From Sphaerisporangium rubeum (GTDB lineage: Bacteria > Actinomycetota > Actinomycetes > Streptosporangiales > Streptosporangiaceae), in NCBI RefSeq assembly GCF_014207705.1, contig NZ_JACHIU010000001.1, positions 2,596,501 through 2,660,500 of the forward strand: 64,000 nucleotides of DNA. Reading direction: 5' to 3'. This document shows positions 1 to 6,878 of the stretch, in pieces. The position numbers were made by a program, and so were the translations under genes. The notes beneath the pieces are model-generated. The model worked only from the letters and a program-made list of their open reading frames with translations, had not been told where the DNA came from and did not search any database. Numbering within the stretch: the stretch's first letter is position 1; every line of letters begins with the position of its first letter.

Positions 1-316
1 CCGCGCGCCGGGGGTCGTAGATGCGGGCCACCACGTTGTCCACGCCGAACGTCTCGCGTGCCACCCTGGCGGAGATGATGTTGGAGTTGTCGCCGCTGCT
101 CACCGCGACGTACGCCGACGCCGACTCGATGCCGGCCTCCTCGAGGACGTCGCGGTCGAACCCGATGCCGGTGACCCGCCGTCCCCGGAACCCGGCCCGC
201 AGGCGCCTGAACGCCTGGGGGTCGCGGTCGATGATCGCGACCGAATGGCCGTTGTCCTCGAGGATGTGGGCCAGGGTCGAGCCGACCCGGCCGCATCCCA
301 TGATGACGATGTGCAT
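1..316 (-). CDS. trkA: TrkA-type potassium channel NAD-binding subunit, partial (runs off left edge)
   Basis: The first 105 codons of a minus-strand gene are visible; the rest lies left of the window. The protein opens with the Rossmann nucleotide-binding pattern MGCGRVGSTLA, followed by an acidic residue after the second strand (IIDRD). This is the TrkA-N (RCK) domain that gates Trk/Ktr potassium channels by binding NAD(H) or ATP on the cytoplasmic side. The ATG at 316 starts exactly at this motif, as is usual in the family. A TATAAC -10-like box lies at 362-357 on the minus strand. The gene diverges from a KimA-like potassium importer, which supports a role in potassium homeostasis. The C-terminal ligand-binding TrkA-C domain cannot be checked here. 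Confidence 0.85.
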   Translation of the reverse strand, partial: MHIVIMGCGRVGSTLAHILEDNGHSVAIIDRDPQAFRRLRAGFRGRRVTGIGFDRDVLEEAGIESASAYVAVSSGDNSNIISARVARETFGVDNVVARIYDPRRA

Positions 317-440
317 GTTCCCCCGCGGTTCGCTCCGGTGCGGCGGCTTTCAGGACGTTATACAGCTACCAGCCCAAGTATGGCCGCTCGGGCGAGCGCC
401 GTGTGATGCGCGGGACCGATGACGGCTAGCATCGTCAGTC
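317..440. promoter_or_regulatory. Divergent promoter region between trkA and the KimA-like permease
   Basis: This 124-bp gap serves both neighbours. On the minus strand TATAAC (362-357) is a good -10 candidate for trkA. On the plus strand TAGCAT (427-432) lies 8 bases before the GTG at 441, and no Shine-Dalgarno sequence is visible, so the permease mRNA is probably leaderless. No c-di-AMP riboswitch sequence was recognised in the gap. Confidence 0.45.
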
Positions 441-2471
441 GTGGCCAAAGTAGCCGACATGGTCAAGCGAGTGCTCGTGGGCCGGGCACTGCGCAGCGCG
501 CAGGCGCACGAACAACTGCTGCCCAAGCGCATCGCTCTGCCTGTCTTCGCCAGCGACGCGCTGTCCTCGGTGGCGTACGCGCCGCAGGAGATCCTGATCA
601 CCCTCGGCGTCGCCGGCCTCGCGGCCTACCACTTCACCCCGTGGATCGCGGCCGGCGTCGTCGTCATCCTGCTCACCGTCGTCGCCTCCTACCGTCAGAA
701 CGTCCGCGCGTACACCAGTGGCGGCGGGGACTTCGAGGTCGCGACCGTCAACCTCGGCTCCAACTACGGCCTGGTCGTGGCGAGCGCGCTGATGGTCGAC
801 TACGTGCTCACCGTGGCCGTTTCGGTGTCGTCCGGCGTGGAGAACCTCGCGGCGGCCCTGCCGTTCCTCGCCGACCGCAAGGTCGTGGCGGCCCTCGTGA
901 TCGTCGCCGTGCTGACCGTGCTGAACCTGCGCGGCCTCAAGGAGGCGGGTCTCGCGTTCGCGATCCCGACGTACGCCTTCATGTTCAGCATCCTCGGCCT
1001 CATCCTGTGGGGCGGGGTGCGGCTGGCGTCCGGCACGGAGCTGCGTGCCCCCACCGCCGGGTTCTCGGTCACCGGCGAGAGCGTGGGGGTGGAGGGGTTC
1101 GCGCTGATCTTCCTGCTGCTGCGCGCCTTCTCGTCCGGCTGCGCCGCGCTCACCGGCGTGGAGGCGATCAGCAACGGCGTCCCCGCGTTCCGCAAGCCGA
1201 AGGGGAAGAACGCCGCCACCACGCTGCTGGCGCTCGGCCTGCTCGCCGCCACCATGTTCGGCGGCATCACGGCGCTCGCGTACGTCACCGGCGCCAAGTT
1301 CGCCGACCCCTCGGTGGGAAGCGTCGTGCTGGACGAGGCCGGCCGCCGGGTGGAGCACCCCCCTCCGGTGATCGCGCAGGTGGCGCAGACCGTGTTCAGC
1401 GACTTCCCTCCCGCGTTCTACCTGATCGCCGCGATGACCGCGCTGATCCTCGTCCTCGCGGCCAACACCGCGTTCAACGGCTTCCCCGTGCTCGGGTCGG
1501 TGCTCGCGCAGAACCGCTACCTGCCGCGTCAGCTCCACACGCGAGGCGACCGGCTGGCGTTCAGCAACGGCATCGTCATCCTCGCCACCATGGCCGGGGT
1601 GCTGATCTACGCCTTCAACGCCGAGACCACGCGCCTCGTGCAGCTCTACATCGTCGGCGTGTTCGTGTCGTTCACCGTGAGCCAGACCGGCATGGTGCGC
1701 CACTGGAACCGCCTGCTGCGCGCCACCGGCGACCCCCGCGCGCGCGGTGGCATGATCCGGTCGCGGGCCATCAACGCCTTCGGCGCGCTGATCACCGGGC
1801 TCGTCCTCGTCGTGGTGCTCGTCACCAAGTTCACCCACGGCGCGTGGATCGCCTGCGCGGCCATGGCCGTGCTGTACGTGATGATGCGCGGCATCCGGCG
1901 CCACTACGACAACGTGGCCACCGAACTGCGGGTCCCGGAGGACACCGAGGTCGACGAGTCGATGCTCCCGGCGCGCAACCACGCCATCGTGCTCCTCTCC
2001 AAGATCCACAAACCGACGCTGCGCGCGCTGGCGTACGCGCGCGCCACCCGGCCGTCCACCCTGGAGGCCATCACGGTCAGCGTGGACGCCGAGGAGGCCG
2101 CGCAGCTGCAGCGCCAGTGGGAGGAACGCGGCATCCCGGTACCGCTGAAGATCCTCGACTCGCCGTACCGCGAGATCACCCGTCCCGTGCTCGAATACGT
2201 CAAGCACCTGCGCCGCCGCTCGCCGCGCGACGTCGTGACGGTCTTCATTCCCGAGTATGTCGTCGGCCACTGGTGGGAACATCTGCTGCACAACCAGAGT
2301 GCGCTCCGCCTGAAGGGCCGGCTGCTCTTCCAGCCCGGCGTCATGGTCACCAGCGTGCCCTGGCAGCTCCACTCGTCCGACCGGCTGAAGGGCCGCCCCG
2401 AGTCCTTCGCACCGGGAGTGGTGCGCCGGCCTTACGCTGAGGCCGGTAAGGACGATCAGACCGCGAGGTGA
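441..2471 (+). CDS. KimA-like APC-superfamily permease (probable potassium/proton importer)
   Basis: This is a 676-residue membrane protein with about 12 hydrophobic segments in residues 1-460 and a soluble C-terminal part (about 470-676). The N-terminus (FASDALSSVAYAPQEIL, then YRQNVRAY and the second-helix DYVLTVAVSVSSG) resembles, as I recall it, Bacillus subtilis KimA (YdaO), a high-affinity K+/H+ symporter, more than classical amino-acid permeases. Homologues are often annotated simply as amino acid permease. Its position beside trkA supports potassium transport. In KimA the soluble domain binds c-di-AMP; I cannot show that here. The GTG at 441 fits a leaderless start; an in-frame ATG at 459 is the alternative. 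Its stop overlaps the open frame of the next gene. Confidence 0.8.
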   Translation: MAKVADMVKRVLVGRALRSAQAHEQLLPKRIALPVFASDALSSVAYAPQEILITLGVAGLAAYHFTPWIAAGVVVILLTVVASYRQNVRAYTSGGGDFEVATVNLGSNYGLVVASALMVDYVLTVAVSVSSGVENLAAALPFLADRKVVAALVIVAVLTVLNLRGLKEAGLAFAIPTYAFMFSILGLILWGGVRLASGTELRAPTAGFSVTGESVGVEGFALIFLLLRAFSSGCAALTGVEAISNGVPAFRKPKGKNAATTLLALGLLAATMFGGITALAYVTGAKFADPSVGSVVLDEAGRRVEHPPPVIAQVAQTVFSDFPPAFYLIAAMTALILVLAANTAFNGFPVLGSVLAQNRYLPRQLHTRGDRLAFSNGIVILATMAGVLIYAFNAETTRLVQLYIVGVFVSFTVSQTGMVRHWNRLLRATGDPRARGGMIRSRAINAFGALITGLVLVVVLVTKFTHGAWIACAAMAVLYVMMRGIRRHYDNVATELRVPEDTEVDESMLPARNHAIVLLSKIHKPTLRALAYARATRPSTLEAITVSVDAEEAAQLQRQWEERGIPVPLKILDSPYREITRPVLEYVKHLRRRSPRDVVTVFIPEYVVGHWWEHLLHNQSALRLKGRLLFQPGVMVTSVPWQLHSSDRLKGRPESFAPGVVRRPYAEAGKDDQTAR

Positions 2472-2485
2472 ACGGGGGAGTGGCC

Positions 2486-3733
2486 GTGCCGATCGAGCTC
2501 GATGTGGAACGGGTCGCCAACGGCGGATGGTGTGTCGCCAGGCACGAGGGCCGGGTGGTCTTCGTGCGCCACGCGCTGCCGGGAGAACGCGTCCTCGCCG
2601 AGGTCACCGACGAGACCACGAGGTTCCTCCGGGCCGACGCCGTGGAGATCATCCGCGCCTCACCCGACCGCGTCACCCCGCCGTGCCCCTTCGCCGGCCC
2701 CGGCCGCTGCGGCGGCTGCGACTGGCAGCACGCCACCCTGGACGCACAGCGCCGCCTCAAGGCCGAGGTCCTCGCCGAGCAGCTCCAGCGCCTCGCCGGC
2801 CTCGACATGAAGATCGAGGTCGAGGAGGTCCCCGGCGCACGCGACGGCCTCGGCTGGCGCACCCGTGTCCAGTTCGCGGTGGGCAAGGACGGCGTCCCCG
2901 GCCTGCGCCGCCACCGCTCCCACGAGATCGAGCCCGTGGACGCCTGCCTCATCGCGCACCCCGAGGTGGAACGCCTCGGCGTGGAACGCGCCGACTGGCC
3001 CGGCGCCACCGCCGTGGAGGCCATAGTCACCTCGACGCGCGACCGCGCCGTGGTGGTCACCCCCCAGCCCCGCCGCCGCGTAGCCGTCCCCGACCTGGGA
3101 GCCGAAGCCTCCGTCCTGGTCGACGAAGGCCACGGCCACGTCCGCGCCGCACGGGGCCGCACCGCTCTCACCGAACACGTGGGCACCCGCGACTACCGCG
3201 TGACCGGCAGCGGCTTCTGGCAGGTCCATCCCGGAGCCCCCGCCGTCCTCCTCGACGCCGTCACCGAATACGCCGCCGCCTCCCCCGGCAACTGGGCTCT
3301 GGACCTCTACTGCGGCGCCGGCCTCTTCACCGCCACCCTCGCCGAAGCCGTAGGCCCCCAAGGCGCCGTCCTAGGCATAGAATCCGACCCCCAGGCCGTC
3401 CAGGACGCTCGCCACAACCTCCGCGACCTCCCCCAGGCCCGAGTGGAACGCGGCCGCGTGGAAGTGGCCCTCGACCGCCTAGGCGTAGAACGCGCCGACA
3501 TCGTCATCGCCGACCCACCTCGAACCGGCCTCGGCAAAGACGTGGTCACCAGAGTCACCACCCTCGACCCGGCCAGAATCGTCTACGTCTCCTGCGACCC
3601 CGCCACCCTGGCCCGCGACCTCGCCTGGTTCGCCCCCCTCGGCTACCCCACGGTAGACATCCGCGCCTTCGACGCCTTCCCGATGACCCACCACGTCGAA
3701 ATCGTCGCCCTACTGGTCAAGGACACGGCATAG
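2486..3733 (+). CDS. TRAM-domain RumA/TrmA-family RNA (uracil-C5) methyltransferase
   Basis: This SAM-dependent methyltransferase of the RlmCD/RumA/TrmA group is predicted to methylate C5 of a uracil in rRNA or tRNA. Counting from the GTG at 2486 it has 415 residues. Residues 1-60 form the TRAM RNA-binding domain. C67, C75, C78 and C154 match the four [4Fe-4S] cysteines of RumA. DLYCGAGLFTA is the SAM-binding loop. C370 in YVSCDPATLARDL is the nucleophile, and E405 in HHVEIV is the base. The frame is open from a GTG at 2468 that overlaps the previous stop, but GGGGGAG (2474-2480) lies 5 bases before the GTG at 2486, so I prefer that start. Codon use changes inside the gene: after about 3300, CTA, ATA, CAA and AGA codons appear that are rare upstream. 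Confidence 0.9.
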   Translation: MPIELDVERVANGGWCVARHEGRVVFVRHALPGERVLAEVTDETTRFLRADAVEIIRASPDRVTPPCPFAGPGRCGGCDWQHATLDAQRRLKAEVLAEQLQRLAGLDMKIEVEEVPGARDGLGWRTRVQFAVGKDGVPGLRRHRSHEIEPVDACLIAHPEVERLGVERADWPGATAVEAIVTSTRDRAVVVTPQPRRRVAVPDLGAEASVLVDEGHGHVRAARGRTALTEHVGTRDYRVTGSGFWQVHPGAPAVLLDAVTEYAAASPGNWALDLYCGAGLFTATLAEAVGPQGAVLGIESDPQAVQDARHNLRDLPQARVERGRVEVALDRLGVERADIVIADPPRTGLGKDVVTRVTTLDPARIVYVSCDPATLARDLAWFAPLGYPTVDIRAFDAFPMTHHVEIVALLVKDTA

Positions 3734-3784
3734 CCGCGGGCCGGGCAACGCTCGAACCCGATCATTTCCACACGATAGGAGATG

Positions 3785-4084
3785 TCAGTCGATGTCCAGA
3801 TCGAAGATCACCGACAGCACGATCTTGATCTGGGTCACATCCATCTCCTCCAGCCGTCCCGCCTGCTCGATCAGATCCTCACGGGCCAGCATCCGCATGC
3901 TGTCGATGGCCGCGTATCCACCACGTGACAGCGGAACGCTGTACCCCTGAGAGTCGACCAGCGTGCGTACCGGCGCCGCGAACACCACCCGTGCCTGCCG
4001 GTTGTACAGCGCACCCGACAGCAGCACCACCTGCTCACTGCCGTAGACGGGATGTTTGACGATCCAGACGTCGCCAGGACTCAC
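3785..4084 (-). CDS. PemK/MazF-like toxin candidate of a toxin-antitoxin pair
   Basis: This is a 99-residue protein starting at a GTG that overlaps the antitoxin stop (GTGA, 4084-4081), so the two are translationally coupled. It opens SPGDVWIVKHPVYGSEQVVLLSG, close to the GDVW...GREQ..RPVLVLS pattern of PemK/MazF endoribonuclease toxins. It continues with a strand-rich middle (ARVVFAAPVRTL) and an acidic C-terminal helix. The C-terminal half is less typical of MazF, so a CcdB-like or diverged fold is possible. Gene order (antitoxin first, small downstream partner, 4-base overlap) is classical for type II systems. A toxic activity is inferred, not seen. Confidence 0.65.
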   Translation of the reverse strand: MSPGDVWIVKHPVYGSEQVVLLSGALYNRQARVVFAAPVRTLVDSQGYSVPLSRGGYAAIDSMRMLAREDLIEQAGRLEEMDVTQIKIVLSVIFDLDID

Positions 4085-4275
4085 GAGGCCTTGCGCTCCG
4101 CCTGCTCCGCCGCCTCCCGATCGGCCTGTGCCTGCTCCTCCGACACCCAGTACAGCCGGTTCACCAGACCTTCGGTGATGAGCCGCGTCACGGTCGTGCC
4201 GGACGCCTGAGCCTCCCGCCGGGCCGCCTCCACAAGTGCCTTCGGCAGCCGGACATTGATCTGTTCCTTCTCCAC
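4081..4275 (-). CDS. Ribbon-helix-helix (CopG/Arc-like) antitoxin
   Basis: This is a 64-residue protein. EQINVRLPKALVEAARR is the beta-strand plus first helix of a ribbon-helix-helix fold, and SGTTVTRLITEGLVNRLY is the second helix. The charged tail (SEEQAQADREAAEQ) is the likely toxin-neutralising segment. I chose the GTG at 4275 because it places the strand at residues 5-9, as in CopG/MetJ-type proteins. The frame is open further upstream to 4617, but that stretch lacks the fold and crosses the promoter. A -10-like TATACG ends 8 bases before the start with no Shine-Dalgarno, so translation is probably leaderless. Confidence 0.75.
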   Translation of the reverse strand: MEKEQINVRLPKALVEAARREAQASGTTVTRLITEGLVNRLYWVSEEQAQADREAAEQAERKAS

Positions 4276-4283
4276 GCATCCAA

Positions 4284-4310
4284 CGTATAGACCGTTGTAT
4301 ATACAGTCAA
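4284..4310 (-). promoter_or_regulatory. Promoter and palindromic operator of the RHH/toxin operon
   Basis: On the minus strand TTGACT (4310-4305) is a near-consensus -35 and TATACG (4289-4284) a -10, with a 15-bp spacer. An inverted repeat GTATA-N10-TATAC occupies 4285-4304 and overlaps the -10 and spacer, where a ribbon-helix-helix antitoxin would repress its own operon. The short spacer is unusual. Confidence 0.6.
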
Positions 4311-4579
4311 GCGCGGTGACCCGCCTGGCGGCCGCCGTCCTGTCAGTGACCGGTGGGAGGAGGTCGCGGACAACGACCTCGGGATCCGGGGGAAGCTCCC
4401 GGTGAACCGGCTGAGCGCTCATGGGGTCACGGTACTCGTGAAGAGCGTTCCGCGGATTCCTATCGACCGCAGTGGGCCCGTGACTTCGCCGCCACCTGCG
4501 CCTGCCCGTACCTGTCTCGACGAAGATGGAACGTTCCATGATTCGAGGGAGCCTGTCGGCCCGGGGCTGGTCTGGAGTG

Positions 4580-5551
4580 TCAGAGGGTGGGGATGACGCG
4601 GGGGATGAGGCGGACATAGAGGACCATGCCTAGGACCTCTATGAGGGTTTGGGTCACTACTACCAGGGGGGCTATGGCCAGGTGGTCGGGGAGGGACAGG
4701 GCCAGGGGGAGGACCACCAGGGAGTTGCGGGTGGCGCCGGTGAAGATGAGTGCGCGGCCGGAGGGGGGATCCAGCCTGAAAAGTCGGCTGAGGGCCAAGG
4801 CGGCGAGGGGCATGACGATCAAGAAGAAGACGTAGAAGGGGATCACGCGGGCTACGTCGGTGAGGTTGCCGCCTAGTTTGGGGATCTGGGACGCGACGAC
4901 GGTGAGCAGGGTGGCGGCCATCAGGGGGACCATGGTGGTTCCCATCGCGTTCGCGGTCTTCTCGCCGGACGGCCTGTGGGTGGCCCAGGCCTGGGTGAGC
5001 CAGGCCAGGGTCAGGGGGACGACGATCAGGATGGCGAAGGCTTCCAGGAACGGGGCGGGTTCCACGACGTCGGCCAGGCCTGAGCCCATGAACAGCAGCA
5101 GGTAGAGGGGGAGCAGGGCCATCTGCGCGATCAGGAGCAGCGGGGTCGCGGCGAGGAGGCGGCGGCTGTCGCCGCCGGCCAGGCCGCTGAAGACGATCAC
5201 GTAGTCGACGCAGGGGGTCAGGAGGACCAGGAGCACGCCTAGCCGTACGGCCTGGTCTTGCGGGAGGAACGTGAACATCGCGGCCACCGCCAAGGGGACC
5301 ACGAGGAAGTTGACCGTGAGCGCGGCGGCGAGGAAGCGGCCTGAGCGTAGGGAACGGAGCAGTTCCGCGGCCGGTACCTGGAGGAAGGTCACGTATAGCA
5401 GTGCGGCGAGTACCGGGTTGATGGCGTGTTCCAGGATCGGTCCCGCCGCGGGGGAGGCCCAGCCGATCAGCGCACCGGCCGCCAGCGCGCCGAGGTAGAC
5501 GGCGACCTGGTGGCGTTCCATGGCGGCGACCAGGCCGGGTGGCTGCGGCAA
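4580..5551 (-). CDS. ACR3/bile-acid:sodium-symporter-family permease
   Basis: This is a 323-residue polytopic protein with about 10 hydrophobic segments throughout. It belongs to the BASS superfamily. The segment LLTPCVDYVIVFSGLAGGD resembles the fourth helix of ACR3-type arsenite efflux proteins, which carries a conserved cysteine, and GATRNSLVVLPLALSLP matches the conserved ninth-helix region. Export of a metalloid anion or organic acid is likely, but the substrate is not certain. The TTG at 5551 is supported by AAGGAG (5565-5560) at 8-base spacing; the downstream ATG at 5521 has no such site. It diverges from the MerR-type operon, which makes a shared metal(loid) response plausible. Confidence 0.75.
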   Translation of the reverse strand: MPQPPGLVAAMERHQVAVYLGALAAGALIGWASPAAGPILEHAINPVLAALLYVTFLQVPAAELLRSLRSGRFLAAALTVNFLVVPLAVAAMFTFLPQDQAVRLGVLLVLLTPCVDYVIVFSGLAGGDSRRLLAATPLLLIAQMALLPLYLLLFMGSGLADVVEPAPFLEAFAILIVVPLTLAWLTQAWATHRPSGEKTANAMGTTMVPLMAATLLTVVASQIPKLGGNLTDVARVIPFYVFFLIVMPLAALALSRLFRLDPPSGRALIFTGATRNSLVVLPLALSLPDHLAIAPLVVVTQTLIEVLGMVLYVRLIPRVIPTL

Positions 5552-5780
5552 CCTACGTGCTCCTTACGGGGTGGTGATGGACGTGGCCGGTGGCAGCGCG
5601 AGGTTGATCGCGGCGGTGACGGCGGTGACTTCCACCGGTCGGGGTATCCGCGTCGTGCTCACGCTGTGACCGTAGTCCCACTGGCGGATGTGACGGTCAA
5701 GGCCTCTCCAGCCGATGCGAGCGTGGTGCCGCGCCGGCGGCTGGGAATCGGCCGGCGACGGCTCGGTTCCATGTCAGTGG

Positions 5781-5818
5781 TTGCATCCGGTACCTGGGTA
5801 CAGGCTTACCGTCGGGAC
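5781..5818 (+). promoter_or_regulatory. MerR-type promoter with elongated spacer and GTAC dyad operator
   Basis: TTGCAT (5781-5786) and TACCGT (5807-5812) form a -35/-10 pair separated by 20 bp, the stretched spacing typical of MerR-family promoters. The spacer holds the dyad CCGGTACCTGGGTACAGG (5787-5804), which contains GTAC-N4-GTAC, the same core as the mercury-type MerR operator. The -10 ends 6 bases before the ATG at 5819, predicting a leaderless mRNA. Confidence 0.75.
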
Positions 5819-6172
5819 ATGACACAAGACGTTGTCCTTGACCAGGGATGGGTGCCCCCGGCGTGCACCTTGCCGAGCGCGGAGCGGCCGCTGCGGGTGG
5901 GTGAGTTCGACTCGTTCTTCGCTGAGGCTGTGCGGGACGTGCGGCGGGAGGAGCCGGATCGGCTGGTCCTGGAGCTGGCTTCCGGAACGGAGTACGCCGT
6001 GCGGGCCGCGGAGTTGGCGGCCAAGGAGAATGGTTGCTGTTCCTTCTTCACCTTCACGCTCACCGTCGGTGGCGGGACGCTGAGGCTGGCGGTCGGGGTT
6101 CCGTCACAACAGGTTGAGGTGCTGGACGCGCTCCAGGCACGCGCCGTCGCCGCACAGGCGTCAGAGGATTGA
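5819..6172 (+). CDS. Small CC-motif protein in a MerR-controlled operon, function unknown
   Basis: This is a 117-residue soluble protein with no signal peptide or membrane segment. I do not recognise a named family with certainty. Its landmark is adjacent cysteines C73-C74 in KENGCCSFFTFTL, with another cysteine at residue 16. The flanking pattern (helix RAAELAAKE, then CC, then strands) suggests a small alpha/beta thiol protein able to hold a soft metal. It is the first gene after a MerR-type promoter and 44 bases upstream of the merR-like gene, so the two are presumably co-transcribed. Metal or mercurial binding is an inference from cysteines and context only. Confidence 0.75.
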   Translation: MTQDVVLDQGWVPPACTLPSAERPLRVGEFDSFFAEAVRDVRREEPDRLVLELASGTEYAVRAAELAAKENGCCSFFTFTLTVGGGTLRLAVGVPSQQVEVLDALQARAVAAQASED

Positions 6173-6216
6173 GCGGTGGGTGCCGGTCGGCAGAGGCTCG
6201 TTGAAGGAGAACGGTG

Positions 6217-6654
6217 ATGAAGCACGTCCCACACCTACGTAGCGGACAGGTGGCGGAGCGAGCCGGGGTGAACCTTCAGACGTTGCGTTACTACGAGCGG
6301 CGGGGGCTGATAGCGGAACCGGCGCGTAGTCCCGGGGGTCATCGTGCGTATCCGCCGGAGACCGTCACCCTGGTGACGGTGATCAAGGCGGCTCAGCGGC
6401 TCGGTTTCACGCTGGACGAGGTCGCCGGGCTGATCGACACCGGCCGAAGGCGGCATCGCACCCCGGATCTGCGTGCTCGCGCGCAGGCGAAGATCGCCGA
6501 GGTGGACGCACGCATCGCCGACCTGACCACGATCAGATCCGCGCTCACCGCAGTGGTGAACGCCGGCTGCGACAGCCTGACGAACTGCACTTGTCCCGAC
6601 TGTCCGTTTCCGTTGGCCGGCCTGGCAGAGGGCCGTACCTATGAGGAGAAGTGA
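6217..6654 (+). CDS. MerR-family metal-responsive transcriptional regulator
   Basis: This is a 145-residue MerR regulator. A winged-helix N-terminus (GQVAERAGVNLQTLRYYERR, then GHRAYPPETV) and a dimerisation helix (about 90-115) are followed by a cysteine-rich tip: C118, C124, C126 and C129 in GCDSLTNCTCPDC. In Tn501 MerR the mercury ligands are C82, C117 and C126. Here the region aligning with C82 (about residues 78-84, RRHRTPD) has no cysteine, so the metal may differ or be bound within one loop. The ATG at 6217 follows GAAGGAGA (6203-6210); a GTG at 6214 is in frame but closer. It most likely controls the 5781-5818 promoter and therefore itself. Confidence 0.9.
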   Translation: MKHVPHLRSGQVAERAGVNLQTLRYYERRGLIAEPARSPGGHRAYPPETVTLVTVIKAAQRLGFTLDEVAGLIDTGRRRHRTPDLRARAQAKIAEVDARIADLTTIRSALTAVVNAGCDSLTNCTCPDCPFPLAGLAEGRTYEEK

Positions 6655-6878
6655 CCGGTGAGTGCCACTTGCCTGCGGCGGGCTCGGTGACCGATCACGA
6701 CGCCGGGGACGGCCGGCCGCCGCAGCGTCGCAAGGTCACCGCCGCGCCGCCGTTGCGCGCGTTGTGGGCTGAGAAGTGGCGGTTTTGTGTGATGTGTCGT
6801 TGAGCGCTGGTGCACTGTCCCGTGCCTCTTTCACGATTCACTGTCAGTGTTCGGTCAACTACCGATAGTGTTCCGGTC
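6655..6878. other. Intergenic region, no gene seen
   Basis: No credible coding frame is present. GATAGT at 6864-6869 lies 9 bases before the ATG at 6879 and could be the -10 of the Rpn-type gene. No repeats or attachment-site-like sequences were found. Confidence 0.4.

Noticed and set aside
435-2372. Long open frame antisense to the KimA-like permease, and similar frames opposite acnA, dxs, glgX and the GH67 gene
   Set aside because: GC-rich genes leave long antisense frames. These translate to Arg/His/Gly/Asp-rich low-complexity protein with no domain, while the sense frames have clear families.
4276-4617. N-terminal extension of the RHH antitoxin (frame open to 4617)
   Set aside because: It would run through the promoter and operator and adds 114 residues with no fold; the short form matches the family size.
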